Position numbers and translations under genes: made by a program
The notes under the pieces: generated by a model
The model's database searches: none
Seen by the model: the letters and a program-made list of their open reading frames with translations, nothing else
What the model was told of the DNA's origin: nothing
Origin: Paenibacillus sp. FSL H8-0332
GTDB taxonomy: Bacteria; Bacillota; Bacilli; Paenibacillales; Paenibacillaceae
Length of the DNA: 64,000 nt
Assembly: GCF_037963835.1 (NCBI RefSeq)
Contig: NZ_CP150145.1
Coordinates: 4,402,001-4,466,000 of the forward strand
Reading direction: 5' to 3'
Part shown: positions 25,717 through 34,052 of the stretch, piece after piece
How positions within the stretch are numbered: position 1 is the stretch's first letter
Layout: the number at the start of each line of letters is the position of its first letter

Positions 25717-26539
25717 GCCGCACACGGTCCTTCCCGGCAGAAAGCGGACCGAGCAGCTGATGGACCGCCTGCTCTACATCCGGCTGGCGCATCAGGTATT
25801 CTCCGACCAGCACACCGGTTGCCCGTGTCTTGCGGAGATACGCAATATCCTCCGGCCCGGTAATCCCGCTCTCGCTGATTACCGGAAGACCGGCGGGTAG
25901 CAAGGCTGCCAGCTCCTCCGTAGCGGAGAGTGAGGTTTCGAACGTCTTGAGATTCCGGTTATTGATGCCCAGCAGAACCCCCGGATGTTCGGCCTTACCA
26001 GTAGACAATACCGTCTCCAGTTCAGTGCGGTCATGGACCTCAATCAGAATATCGAGTCCAAGTGCGGCAGCGGAGTCGGTGAACGCGGCGAGCTGCTGCG
26101 GGGTCAGAATGGCCGCAATCAGCAGAATGGCATCCGCACCAAGCAGGCGGGCCTCATAGATCTGCTTCTCATCAATGATGAAGTCCTTGCGCAGCAGCGG
26201 AAGCTGCACCGCCTCTCTTACCTGTTGAAGATACACGCCGCTGCCCTGAAAATAATCCTTGTCCGTCAGCACGGACAGGCAATCTGCTCCTCCCGCTTCA
26301 TAGCCCCGGGCAATCGTCACCGGATCAAAATCGGCCCGGATCAGTCCCTTGGACGGCGAGGCCTTTTTCACCTCGGCGATCAGCCCCATCTCCCGGTTCC
26401 GGCGTTCAGTCAAGGCGCTGCGGAAGCCTCTGGTAGCAGGCAATGCGGCAATGGAGCGCTCCGCCGCGCCAAGCGAGAATTGCTGGCTTAACGCTTCTAC
26501 CTCTTTCATTTTCGTGGCAACAATCCGGTCAAGATACAT
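25709..26539 (-). CDS. trpC: Indole-3-glycerol phosphate synthase
   Basis: Closes the indole ring from CdRP. Catalytic residues are visible in EVKKASPSKG (Lys/Ser loop), LLRKDFIID (catalytic Lys) and INNRNLKTF. The protein is 276 residues. The ATG at 26539 has AAAGGAG 7 nt upstream and overlaps the trpD stop by 11 nt; a TTG two codons earlier is less likely. Confidence 0.95.
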   Translation of the reverse strand: MYLDRIVATKMKEVEALSQQFSLGAAERSIAALPATRGFRSALTERRNREMGLIAEVKKASPSKGLIRADFDPVTIARGYEAGGADCLSVLTDKDYFQGSGVYLQQVREAVQLPLLRKDFIIDEKQIYEARLLGADAILLIAAILTPQQLAAFTDSAAALGLDILIEVHDRTELETVLSTGKAEHPGVLLGINNRNLKTFETSLSATEELAALLPAGLPVISESGITGPEDIAYLRKTRATGVLVGEYLMRQPDVEQAVHQLLGPLSAGKDRVRHD

Positions 26540-27569
26540 AATCAAGCTCCTTTGTCATCGCTTTTAACTGTTCCAGCTTGCGCAGGGCCGCCCCTGAATC
26601 CACAACCTCTCGGGCACGGTCCACGCCTTCCTTAAGTGTATCGGCAAGACCGGCGACATAGATGCAAGCCCCGGCATTTGCCAGTACGATGTCACGGTAC
26701 GGATTGATATTACCCTCCAGCACTGTAGTGATAATCGCCGCATTCTCTGCGGCATCGCCGCCCATGACGTCCTCCAGCGGATGCTGGCTGAGGCCAAGCT
26801 CCTGCGGTGTAATTTCGTAGGTGGTGACTACGCCCTGCTTCAACTCAGAGACCTGAGTCGGTGCCGAGATGCTGATCTCATCCAAGCCATCGAGGCTGCT
26901 GACAATCATCGCCCGCTTGGAGCCGAGCTCACCCAGGACTTTGGCAACCGTCTCTGTCTTATTGCGGTCATAAATGCCCATCAGCTGCCGGTCTGCTCCG
27001 GCCGGATTGGTCAGCGGGCCCAGCATATTGAAGACCGTCCGCACACCCAGCTCACGGCGGGGAGCAGCGGCATGCTTCATGGACGGATGATAGATTTGAG
27101 CGAACAGGAAGCAGATGCCGATACTGTCCAGACATTGCCGCGCCTGCTCCGCATTCAGATGAATATTGACGCCGAGCGCCTCCAGCACATCTGCACTGCC
27201 CGCTCTGCCGGACGCCGAACGGTTGCCGTGCTTCGCCACTCTTACAGAAGCTGCGGAGGAAATGATCGCCGAAGCTGTGGAGATATTGAATTTATGAATG
27301 CCGGAGCCGCCCGTGCCGCAAGTATCCAGCAGCTGGCTTCGTTCTGTAAGCACCTGTGTGCCGAAACCGCGCATCGCCTCAGCGAAGCCGGTGATTTCTT
27401 CAACGGTCTCCCCTTTGATCCGCAGCGCGGTCAGCAGCGATCCGATCTGCGCCGGTGAAGCTGCACCTTCCATAATCGTGCCCATAATCTCCCGGGCCTG
27501 CGTACGGGTAAGATCCTTCCCCTCGATTAAACCGGCAATTCCTGATTGTAGTAACTGGCTTGCGTCCAT
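26529..27569 (-). CDS. trpD: Anthranilate phosphoribosyltransferase
   Basis: Adds the phosphoribosyl group to anthranilate. The 346-residue protein has the PRPP-binding DTCGTGGSG and KHGNRSASGRAGSADVLEAL, both diagnostic. It starts behind AGGAGG, 78 nt after trpE. No fused or adjacent trpG glutaminase is present; as in B. subtilis, that subunit is probably PabA encoded elsewhere. Confidence 0.96.
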   Translation of the reverse strand: MDASQLLQSGIAGLIEGKDLTRTQAREIMGTIMEGAASPAQIGSLLTALRIKGETVEEITGFAEAMRGFGTQVLTERSQLLDTCGTGGSGIHKFNISTASAIISSAASVRVAKHGNRSASGRAGSADVLEALGVNIHLNAEQARQCLDSIGICFLFAQIYHPSMKHAAAPRRELGVRTVFNMLGPLTNPAGADRQLMGIYDRNKTETVAKVLGELGSKRAMIVSSLDGLDEISISAPTQVSELKQGVVTTYEITPQELGLSQHPLEDVMGGDAAENAAIITTVLEGNINPYRDIVLANAGACIYVAGLADTLKEGVDRAREVVDSGAALRKLEQLKAMTKELDYVS

Positions 27570-27647
27570 AGTTGATGTCCTCCTAAAAGTTTTAAGTTTT
27601 ATGGAGCAGTCTCTGCTCTTCTGATCTCGTCTCTGCTAATTCCCGGT

Positions 27648-29201
27648 TCACGGGGTATATTCATACATATAATCCTGGTTAATGACCTGCTTTTCCTTCA
27701 CCTCGGTTGGGAACATGGCTTCCGCCATACGGATCGCTTTCAGCATCCCCTTCGCCTTGTTCACCGTCTCCTCATATTCCTTCTCCGGCACAGAATCCCA
27801 GACGATTCCTGCTCCGGCCTGCACATAAGCGCGGCCTTTGCGGAAGATAATCGTGCGGATCGTGATGCAGGAATCCATGTTCCCGGAGAAGCCGAGATAT
27901 CCGATCGCTCCGGCATAAGCGCCGCGGGCTTCCCGCTCCAGCTCGGCGATAATCTCCATCGCCCGCAGCTTCGGCGCTCCCGATACCGTACCTGCTGGAA
28001 GGCAGGAGAGGAAGGCATCGAAGAAATCCTTATCCTCGGCCAGCGTTCCGGTCACATTCGAGACCAGATGCATGACATGCGAGTATTTCTCGATCTCCAT
28101 GAATGTATTGCATTTCACGCTGCCGAATTTCGAGACCCGGCCCAGATCATTGCGGCCCAGGTCTACCAGCATCAGATGCTCCGCACGTTCCTTCTCATCC
28201 TCCAGCAGCTCTGCGGCCAGCTGATGATCTTCTGCAGGTGTTGCTCCGCGCGGCCGGGTTCCGGCAATCGGCCGGGTCTCCACCCGTCCGCCGTCTACCT
28301 TGACCAGCGCTTCCGGCGAGGTACCGACGATGATCTCCTCATCCATTTTCAGATAATACATATAGGGAGAAGGGTTCAGAATGCGCAGCATCCGGTACAC
28401 ATGCAGCGGAGAGACCTCGGTCTCGATATGCATCCGCTGCGACAGCACCACCTGGAAAATATCTCCGGCACGAATGTATTCTTTGGCCTGCTCTACGTTG
28501 TGGATGTACTGCTCCTTCGTGAGATTGGAGTGAACCTCTCCCAGTTCAATGTCCTGCGGAATACTGCGGCGGTTGACGTTCTCCTTCGGACCTTCCTTTT
28601 GCAGCTCCTCTGCCAGATTCACCAAGCGGCTGCTCAGCTCCTCATAGTTGGCCCGGATATCCGAATCCGTATCGCCATCCTTGATATGAAGATTACCCAC
28701 CAGCAGGATCTGCTGCTTCACATGATCGAAGACGATAATGCGGTCACAGAACATAAAACGGATGTCATCCATATTCAGATCATCTACGGCATGTGCGGAC
28801 AGCTTCTCGTAATATTGCAGCAGATCGTAACCGAAGAATCCGATGGCTCCGCCCGTAAACGGCGGCATGCCGTCCAGCTTGGGACTGCGATAGGAACGGA
28901 GCAGCGCTTTCAGCTCCTCGACAGGTTTGCCGGACAGCTGTTTTTTCTCGCCGCCGACCTCCACCTGGATCAGCCCCTTTTTGCCGGAGATCATCAGGAA
29001 CGGATCACTGCCGATAAAAGAATAACGTGCCCATTGAATGCCGCCCTCTACACTCTCCAGCAAAAATGCGCGATCCTGCTCTGCAAACCGCTGGAACAGC
29101 CGGATCGGCGTTTCCATATCAGCCAGCAATCTTGTTACGACCGGGATCAGATTGTATTCACGCGACAGCGACACCACTTCTTCAATGCTCGGATTCGTCA
29201 C
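27648..29201 (-). CDS. trpE: Anthranilate synthase component I
   Basis: Converts chorismate to anthranilate, the committed step to tryptophan. The 517 residues include LLESVEGG near residue 45 (tryptophan feedback site), RPIAGTRPRG, DLGRNDLGRV, SGAPKLRAMEII and the C-terminal QAGAGIVWDS. The start is a GTG with TAGGAGGT upstream. That site overlaps the stop of a 38-codon leader ORF. It lies behind a TRAP-type leader and is also in line with aroF-aroB-aroH upstream. Confidence 0.96.
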   Translation of the reverse strand: MTNPSIEEVVSLSREYNLIPVVTRLLADMETPIRLFQRFAEQDRAFLLESVEGGIQWARYSFIGSDPFLMISGKKGLIQVEVGGEKKQLSGKPVEELKALLRSYRSPKLDGMPPFTGGAIGFFGYDLLQYYEKLSAHAVDDLNMDDIRFMFCDRIIVFDHVKQQILLVGNLHIKDGDTDSDIRANYEELSSRLVNLAEELQKEGPKENVNRRSIPQDIELGEVHSNLTKEQYIHNVEQAKEYIRAGDIFQVVLSQRMHIETEVSPLHVYRMLRILNPSPYMYYLKMDEEIIVGTSPEALVKVDGGRVETRPIAGTRPRGATPAEDHQLAAELLEDEKERAEHLMLVDLGRNDLGRVSKFGSVKCNTFMEIEKYSHVMHLVSNVTGTLAEDKDFFDAFLSCLPAGTVSGAPKLRAMEIIAELEREARGAYAGAIGYLGFSGNMDSCITIRTIIFRKGRAYVQAGAGIVWDSVPEKEYEETVNKAKGMLKAIRMAEAMFPTEVKEKQVINQDYMYEYTP

Positions 29202-29213
29202 TTGGGTAACCTC

Positions 29214-29330
29214 CTAGGGTGATAACGGATATTGTCCGAAATACAGAAAAACCTCTACCGGAGTAGAGGTTTGTTGATAGTCAGTATGTGAATAAGCGCC
29301 TCGGACCGGCATGAACCCAATCGAATGCAT
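29214..29330 (-). CDS. trpE leader ORF, 38 codons
   Basis: An ATG with GGAGG 6 nt upstream opens a frame that ends in TAG inside the trpE ribosome site (CCTAGGAGG). It begins MHSIGFMPVRGAYSH and ends FGQYPLSP. It contains no Trp codon, so it is not a classical Trp leader peptide. The hairpin at 29246-29271 lies inside the frame, so ribosomes translating it would melt the hairpin. I infer coupling to trpE translation; expression is unproven. Confidence 0.5.
   Translation of the reverse strand: MHSIGFMPVRGAYSHTDYQQTSTPVEVFLYFGQYPLSP
29246..29271 (-). terminator. Second terminator-like hairpin in the trpE leader
   Basis: AACCTCTAC pairs with GTAGAGGTT around a four-base loop and is followed by TTT on the minus strand. 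The U-run is short (five including the stem). It lies inside the leader ORF. Confidence 0.55.
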
Positions 29331-29400
29331 GAGAATCCTCCATGGCTACAGGGATAGCGCAGATGCAACTCATCATAAGTTACTGCTATACAGGTATGCC

Positions 29401-29427
29401 AAAAAAGATCACTGACAGTCAATGGTC
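29401..29427 (-). terminator. TRAP-controlled attenuator terminator
   Basis: On the minus strand GACCATTG and CAGTGATC pair (two G-U wobbles) around a five-base loop, directly followed by TTTTTT. The 5' arm abuts the last NAG triplets of the TRAP site, as in the B. subtilis trp attenuator. I could not settle which upstream bases form the competing antiterminator. Confidence 0.75.
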
Positions 29428-29506
29428 TGCTCTACTAAAAGTCCTACACTCTGCTCAACTATACTCCACTCAACTCATTCTAAACTCTGCTTAACTCGGC
29501 TAACTT
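29427..29506 (-). promoter_or_regulatory. TRAP binding site: array of NAG triplets
   Basis: Read on the minus strand, twelve NAG triplets follow one another with 2-3 nt spacers: TAG, GAG, AAG, GAG, TAG, GAG, GAG, GAG, TAG, GAG, GAG, TAG; after a 6-nt gap come TAG and GAG. Eleven of the first twelve are GAG or UAG, the number bound by the 11-subunit TRAP ring. The array begins at the predicted transcription start. The TRAP gene mtrB is in this window at 39732-39980. Confidence 0.88.
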
Positions 29507-29507
29507 C

Positions 29508-29537
29508 ACTATACATGATGACGGTAGTCATTGACAA
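29508..29537 (-). promoter_or_regulatory. Sigma-A promoter of trpE
   Basis: TTGTCA and TATAGT are 18 nt apart on the minus strand, inside the aroH-trpE gap. Transcription would begin at about 29501, the first bases of the TRAP site. Confidence 0.75.
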
Positions 29538-29555
29538 CCCCGGAACTATAATTTA

Positions 29556-29927
29556 TTACTTGCTCTGTGAGAGATCCGGGCGAAGCCGCTGGGCTTCATT
29601 CAGATACACATGACGGATATCCCGCTGGGATTTGTCGGTGTTCACCTGCACCATCAGGCGGATGCAATTCGGCAGGCTGCCCTTCACAGGGATCTCCACG
29701 GAACACATCAGCGGAACCATCTCCCAGCCTTCAATCTCACGGATCGCCCGTGCCGGGAAGGTCGCATCCAGATCCGTAGTCATCGTAATCCACACACTGC
29801 AGATATCCTCTGCGATCACATCATTGCGCTCCACAATTTCCCTTAGCAGGATCACCGTTTCACGTAAAATTTCCGTCTCTTCATTCTGGGTTACGGTCGT
29901 TGCACCGCGTATGCCCCGGTTCACCAT
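29556..29927 (-). CDS. aroH: Chorismate mutase, AroH type
   Basis: Rearranges chorismate to prephenate for Tyr and Phe. The 123-residue protein is the trimeric B. subtilis class, recognisable from VNRGIRGATTV at the N-terminus and LMVQVNTDK near residue 95. It overlaps the aroB stop by 7 nt. It ends about 20 nt before the trp promoter, so read-through from the aroF promoter can reach the TRAP leader. Confidence 0.95.
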   Translation of the reverse strand: MVNRGIRGATTVTQNEETEILRETVILLREIVERNDVIAEDICSVWITMTTDLDATFPARAIREIEGWEMVPLMCSVEIPVKGSLPNCIRLMVQVNTDKSQRDIRHVYLNEAQRLRPDLSQSK

Positions 29928-31024
29928 GGGCTCCCCTCCTTCTTAAGCTGAGCTATGACTTCTGTAACATCGCTTGCCTGCACATCACTGATGATACTAA
30001 CTTCACCAATGGCCTCCGGCACGATAAAAGTCATTCGGCCTTCCTTGAATTTCTTGTCATGCATCATCGCTTCCATCAGCTCTTCCCTGCTATACTTCGA
30101 AGGAAGCCGGGTTGGCAGCGACAGGGCGGCGAGCATGGACACGGTATCCTCGTAGATCTGTCTGTCCCGGCCCAGCTTCGCGGCGAGCAGAGCAGATCCG
30201 GCCATGCCAATCGCAATCGCCTCTCCATGCAGGAAGGTGCCATAGCCCCCGACAGCTTCAATAGCATGTCCGATGGTATGCCCCAGATTCAGAATCGCAC
30301 GCTGTCCGTGCTCTCGTTCATCACCGCCGATTACATCCGCCTTGATCGCACAACCGCGTTCCAGCGCATACCCCAGCGCCTCGGGGTCCAAAGCCAGCAG
30401 CTCATCCGCATGCTCACGGCACCAGTAAGCGAACTCACGGTCAAGGATCAGCCCGTGCTTGACCACCTCAGCCAGGCCTGAAGCGACCTGCCGGGGTGGA
30501 AGCGTCGCTAAGGTGTCCAGATCATATAACACCATCGACGGCTGATAAAAGGCGCCCAGCATATTCTTGGCCAGCGGATGGTTAACGGCTACCTTGCCGC
30601 CTACACTGCTGTCATGGGCGAGAATGGTCGTTGGAATCTGCATGAACCCGATTCCCCGCATATAAGATGCGGCAACGAAGCCGGCCAGATCGCCAACGAC
30701 TCCCCCGCCAAGCGCAAGCACGGCTGAGCTGCGGTCCAGCCCGCCCTGGATGGCTGTGGTGATGACTTCTTCATAGACAGCTAGTGACTTCGAGGCTTCA
30801 CCCGCCTGAATGACATGGCTGACCACCGTATATCCGCTGCTGCGGAGGGAGGCCTCCACCTGCTCCAGATAACGCGGCGCGACTTCCGTATCGCTGACCA
30901 CCAGCAGCGGGCTGCGCTGTGCAAACCCGGCTTCGATGCAGCGTTCGCCAATGCTGCGCAGCAGACCGCTGCCGATATAAATCGGATATGAACGTTCGCC
31001 TAAGTCTACAGTAATGCTGCGCAT
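29921..31024 (-). CDS. aroB: 3-dehydroquinate synthase
   Basis: Second step of the shikimate pathway, DAHP to 3-dehydroquinate, using NAD and a metal. The 367 residues include GGGVVGDLAGFVAA (NAD binding), FAYWCREHADE, KADVIGGDERE and the metal-binding LNLGHTIGHAIE. The ATG at 31024 lies 1 nt beyond the aroF stop, with GGAGAG upstream. Confidence 0.96.
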   Translation of the reverse strand: MRSITVDLGERSYPIYIGSGLLRSIGERCIEAGFAQRSPLLVVSDTEVAPRYLEQVEASLRSSGYTVVSHVIQAGEASKSLAVYEEVITTAIQGGLDRSSAVLALGGGVVGDLAGFVAASYMRGIGFMQIPTTILAHDSSVGGKVAVNHPLAKNMLGAFYQPSMVLYDLDTLATLPPRQVASGLAEVVKHGLILDREFAYWCREHADELLALDPEALGYALERGCAIKADVIGGDEREHGQRAILNLGHTIGHAIEAVGGYGTFLHGEAIAIGMAGSALLAAKLGRDRQIYEDTVSMLAALSLPTRLPSKYSREELMEAMMHDKKFKEGRMTFIVPEAIGEVSIISDVQASDVTEVIAQLKKEGSPW

Positions 31025-31025
31025 C

Positions 31026-32195
31026 CTAATAGCTCTCCAGCTGGGCCAGGTAATTATTGTAGTTCGCACGGATCTCTTCCAGAGAATCCCCGCCGAATTT
31101 GTCCAGGAACGCCTTGGCAATCTCCCAGGCTACTACACTCTCCAGTACGACACAAGCCGCCGGAACGGCACAGGCGTCTGAGCGCTCCACCTGGGCAGTG
31201 AACGGCTCCTTCGTATCGATATCCACACTCTGCAGCGGTTTGTACAGCGTCGGGATCGGCTTCATTACCCCTCTGACGACCACCGGCATCCCATTGGTCA
31301 TTCCGCCTTCGAACCCGCCCAGCCGGTTGCTCGCCCGGTAGTAACCCTGCGAGGCTTCATACATGATTTCGTCATGGACCTGTGAGCCGCGCAGCTTCCC
31401 GGCTTCGAAGCCGATGCCGATCTCCACGCCCTTGAAGGCATTGATCGACATCACGGCTCCGGCGATGGCACCGTCCAGCTTGCGGTCGGACTGTACATAA
31501 CTGCCAAGGCCGATAGGCAGACCTTCGACAATACATTCCACAATCCCGCCGATGGAGTCGCCTTCTTCCTTGATCTTGTCTATGTAAGCCTCCATCTTCC
31601 GCTCAGTCTCCTTGTCCACTACGCGCACAGAGGATTCTTCAGTAAGAGCAATCAGCTCATCGATAGGCAGATCGTTAGCTGGTGCTTCGATCTCTCCGAT
31701 GCGGATGACTTGTCCGGCAATTTTCACTCCGAAAGCTGCAAGCAGCTGACGGGCTACCGCGCCTACGGCTACTCTTGCTGCCGTCTCACGGGCGCTTGAG
31801 CGCTCCAGAACGTTGCGCAGATCGGTATGGTTATACTTAAGTCCGCCGTTCAGGTCCGCATGACCAGGACGCGGGCGGTTTACCCGGCGCTTCTCTTCGT
31901 CACTGCCCGGAATCGGTTCAATATTCATAATGTTCTTCCAGTGTGTCCAGTCCTTGTTCTCCACAATGAGCGCTACCGGAGCACCCGTGGTATAGCCATG
32001 ACGCACACCGCCGGCGATCTGGGCAGTATCCTTCTCAATCTGCATCCGGCGTCCGCGGCCGTAGCCCTTCTGTCTCCGGTGCAACTGGAAATTAAGCTCT
32101 TCAAAGTCTAGTGTCAAATTACTGGGCAATCCCTCAATAATGGCTGTAAGCTGGGGGCCGTGTGTTTCCCCCGCTGTTAAGTAGCGTAAACTCAT
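31026..32195 (-). CDS. aroF: Chorismate synthase
   Basis: Makes chorismate from EPSP with reduced FMN; called aroF in B. subtilis and aroC in E. coli. The 389-residue protein shows GETHGPQ at the N-terminus, RPRPGHADLNGG, DLRNVLERSSARETAARVA and RLGGFEGGMTNG. The ATG at 32195 has AAGGGGG 8 nt upstream; a GTG at 32213 would overlap that site. First gene of the supraoperon, behind a near-consensus promoter. Confidence 0.96.
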   Translation of the reverse strand: MSLRYLTAGETHGPQLTAIIEGLPSNLTLDFEELNFQLHRRQKGYGRGRRMQIEKDTAQIAGGVRHGYTTGAPVALIVENKDWTHWKNIMNIEPIPGSDEEKRRVNRPRPGHADLNGGLKYNHTDLRNVLERSSARETAARVAVGAVARQLLAAFGVKIAGQVIRIGEIEAPANDLPIDELIALTEESSVRVVDKETERKMEAYIDKIKEEGDSIGGIVECIVEGLPIGLGSYVQSDRKLDGAIAGAVMSINAFKGVEIGIGFEAGKLRGSQVHDEIMYEASQGYYRASNRLGGFEGGMTNGMPVVVRGVMKPIPTLYKPLQSVDIDTKEPFTAQVERSDACAVPAACVVLESVVAWEIAKAFLDKFGGDSLEEIRANYNNYLAQLESY

Positions 32196-32256
32196 GCTGC
32201 GTTCCCCCTTCACACTTTTGGACTGTAAACCGCTAAAATGTTAAATGTCTTTGCTT

Positions 32257-32285
32257 ATTATAGTATAGGCTCTCCGCTTTGACAA
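32257..32285 (-). promoter_or_regulatory. Sigma-A promoter of the aroF supraoperon
   Basis: TTGTCA and a perfect TATAAT are exactly 17 nt apart on the minus strand, about 60 nt before the aroF start. Confidence 0.8.
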
Positions 32286-32320
32286 GAAAGCAATAGCCCA
32301 ACACGCCGCTGCCTGCGTTA

Positions 32321-32363
32321 CAAAACAAGCGCCGCTCCTGCTCTTTCGAGTAGAAGCGGCGCT
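32321..32363 (-). terminator. Terminator after the 58-codon gene
   Basis: AGCGCCGCT pairs with AGCGGCGCT on the minus strand, with further inner pairing, and TTGTTTTG follows. It isolates the small gene from the aroF promoter. Confidence 0.7.
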
Positions 32364-32378
32364 GCTGTGCTGCCCCGT

Positions 32379-32555
32379 TCAGGAGCCTGTCTCCAGACTG
32401 TCGCAGTCTGGTGCCGGAAAGCGGCTGCCGGTTCTGCTCTCTTCCGCAGTAAGCAGGCTCTGCAGCTGCAGCTCCTCGATGCCGAGAATCTGCCCGCATT
32501 CGCGGACGGTGAGGAACCCCCGCCGGTAGGCGGTGATGACCTTGCTTTTGTCCAT
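32379..32555 (-). CDS. Small unknown protein, 58 residues
   Basis: A short frame between cheR and aroF beginning MDKSKVITAYRRGFLTVREC and ending LETGS. The first 40 residues look like a compact helix-turn-helix-like unit (GFLTVRECGQILGIEE). AAAGGT lies about 11 nt before the ATG and a terminator follows the stop, both supporting a real gene. I cannot assign a function; DNA or protein binding is a guess from the helix pattern. Confidence 0.6.
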   Translation of the reverse strand: MDKSKVITAYRRGFLTVRECGQILGIEELQLQSLLTAEESRTGSRFPAPDCDSLETGS

Positions 32556-32663
32556 CTGGGTTAACGACCTTTCACTTGGCGTTAGGTTTCTTGCTACTTC
32601 CCAGTATCACTGAAAAGCGCCTAAAGTATACCCTACACCAAGGGAGATTCCAGCAGACTAATG

Positions 32664-33467
32664 CTATTTCTTGCGGTAAAAGAAGGTTTCGGTAGATTCG
32701 AAGCCATACTGCGCCGGTGTGAAGATCTGCTCCGTGCTGCCCACGAACAGATAGCCCCCGGGCCGCAGGCTGGCCGAGAATTTGTGATACAGCTTATTCT
32801 TGGCTTCTTCGGTGAAGTAGATCATGACATTGCGGCAGATAATCAGATCGAAACCTTCATCGAATTTATCCAGCAGCAGATTCTGCTTGCGGAAATCGAT
32901 ATTCTTCTTCAGTCCTTCACTGACCTTGAAGACCGGGCCTTCCGGTGTAAAATACCGGTCTGCGACATCTTTGGGCACATCCTTCAAGGAGCGCTCAAGA
33001 TAGATCCCCTGCTTCGCCTTGGCCAGCGCCCCGTCATCAATATCTGTAGCCAGAATCCCGGTCTGGGCCAGAATATTCTTATCCGAGAGAATCATCGCCA
33101 GCGTATAAGGCTCTTCGCCTGTGGAACAGGCAGCACTCCATAGTTTCAGCCTGCGGCCGGAACGCTGAAGATCCGGCAGAATCACATCCCTCAGCACTTC
33201 CCAGCGGTTCGGATTCCGCCAGAATTCAGAGACATTGATCGTCATGCGGTCCAGGAACTCATAGAACAGAGCCTTGTCCTTCATCATGGCCGCATAGAAT
33301 TCGTTAAAGGTATTGTAGCCGTTCTTCATCCGGAGCGTCGTCAGCCGACGCTTCATCTGTGCTTCCTTATACTGCGCAAGGTCAATGCCGGTGCTTTGTT
33401 TAATATTATGAATAAATCCGGTGTAATCAGGGTCCGGTGCTAATGAGGATTCGTCACGTTCAGCCAT
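32664..33467 (-). CDS. cheR: Chemotaxis protein methyltransferase
   Basis: Methylates glutamates on chemoreceptors using S-adenosylmethionine. The 267-residue protein has the N-terminal helical domain (ending DRMTINVSEFWRNP) and the SAM site AACSTGEEPYTLAM, plus DLIICRNVMIYF. It follows ndk by 27 nt and precedes the small gene, the same order (ndk-cheR-aroF) as B. subtilis. Confidence 0.96.
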   Translation of the reverse strand: MAERDESSLAPDPDYTGFIHNIKQSTGIDLAQYKEAQMKRRLTTLRMKNGYNTFNEFYAAMMKDKALFYEFLDRMTINVSEFWRNPNRWEVLRDVILPDLQRSGRRLKLWSAACSTGEEPYTLAMILSDKNILAQTGILATDIDDGALAKAKQGIYLERSLKDVPKDVADRYFTPEGPVFKVSEGLKKNIDFRKQNLLLDKFDEGFDLIICRNVMIYFTEEAKNKLYHKFSASLRPGGYLFVGSTEQIFTPAQYGFESTETFFYRKK

Positions 33468-33494
33468 AATAATCTCCTGTCTCCTGCCCGGATC

Positions 33495-33938
33495 TTACAT
33501 CCAGGCCGCGATGTCTTTATGATACTGTGCCAGCTCATCCGGAGCGAAGAAATTGGCGATCTCACGTGCTGCACTGTCCGGTGAATCCGATCCGTGGATC
33601 AGATTAAGCGGAGTATGGCTGGCATAATCCCCGCGGATGGTGCCCGGCAGGGCCTCACCGACTTTGGTCTTGCCGATCAGGAGCCTGGATAATGCGATGA
33701 CATCATCGCCTTCCCATACCATGGCGAACACAGGACCGGAGGTAATGAAGCTTACCAGCTCCGGGAAAAAATCCTTGCCGTCATGCTCTGCATAATGCTT
33801 CTTGGCCTGCTCCTCTGTAACGGTAATCAGCTTGGCAGCCACCAGCTTGAACCCCTTGTCTTCCAGGCGGGCGACGATGCGTCCGATTAATCCGCGCTGT
33901 ACACCATCCGGTTTGATCATCAGATACGTTTGTTCCAT
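33495..33938 (-). CDS. ndk: Nucleoside diphosphate kinase
   Basis: Transfers gamma-phosphate between nucleotides. The 147 residues have the family length; the catalytic His lies in NLIHGSDSPDSA and LMIKPDGVQRGLIG is the N-terminal signature. I chose the ATG at 33938, with GGAG 9 nt upstream, over a longer in-frame form. Confidence 0.97.
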   Translation of the reverse strand: MEQTYLMIKPDGVQRGLIGRIVARLEDKGFKLVAAKLITVTEEQAKKHYAEHDGKDFFPELVSFITSGPVFAMVWEGDDVIALSRLLIGKTKVGEALPGTIRGDYASHTPLNLIHGSDSPDSAAREIANFFAPDELAQYHKDIAAWM

Positions 33939-34023
33939 AGAGTCACTCTCCAATTTCCCTTATTCTAAATGAATGGCTGTTTATGGTCTGATATTATCAG
34001 AAACCCCGGCATCTGTGAACGTA

Positions 34024-34052
34024 AATTTACAGGTGAGTTCTTATATTTTCAA
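34024..34052 (-). promoter_or_regulatory. Possible promoter of ndk-cheR
   Basis: TTGAAA and TAAATT are 17 nt apart on the minus strand, overlapping the hepT stop. The spacing is ideal and the -10 is fair. Confidence 0.4.

Noticed and set aside
32233..32499. 88-codon minus-strand ORF upstream of aroF
   Set aside because: It runs through a terminator and the aroF promoter; the 58-codon frame in another register has a ribosome site and a terminator after it.
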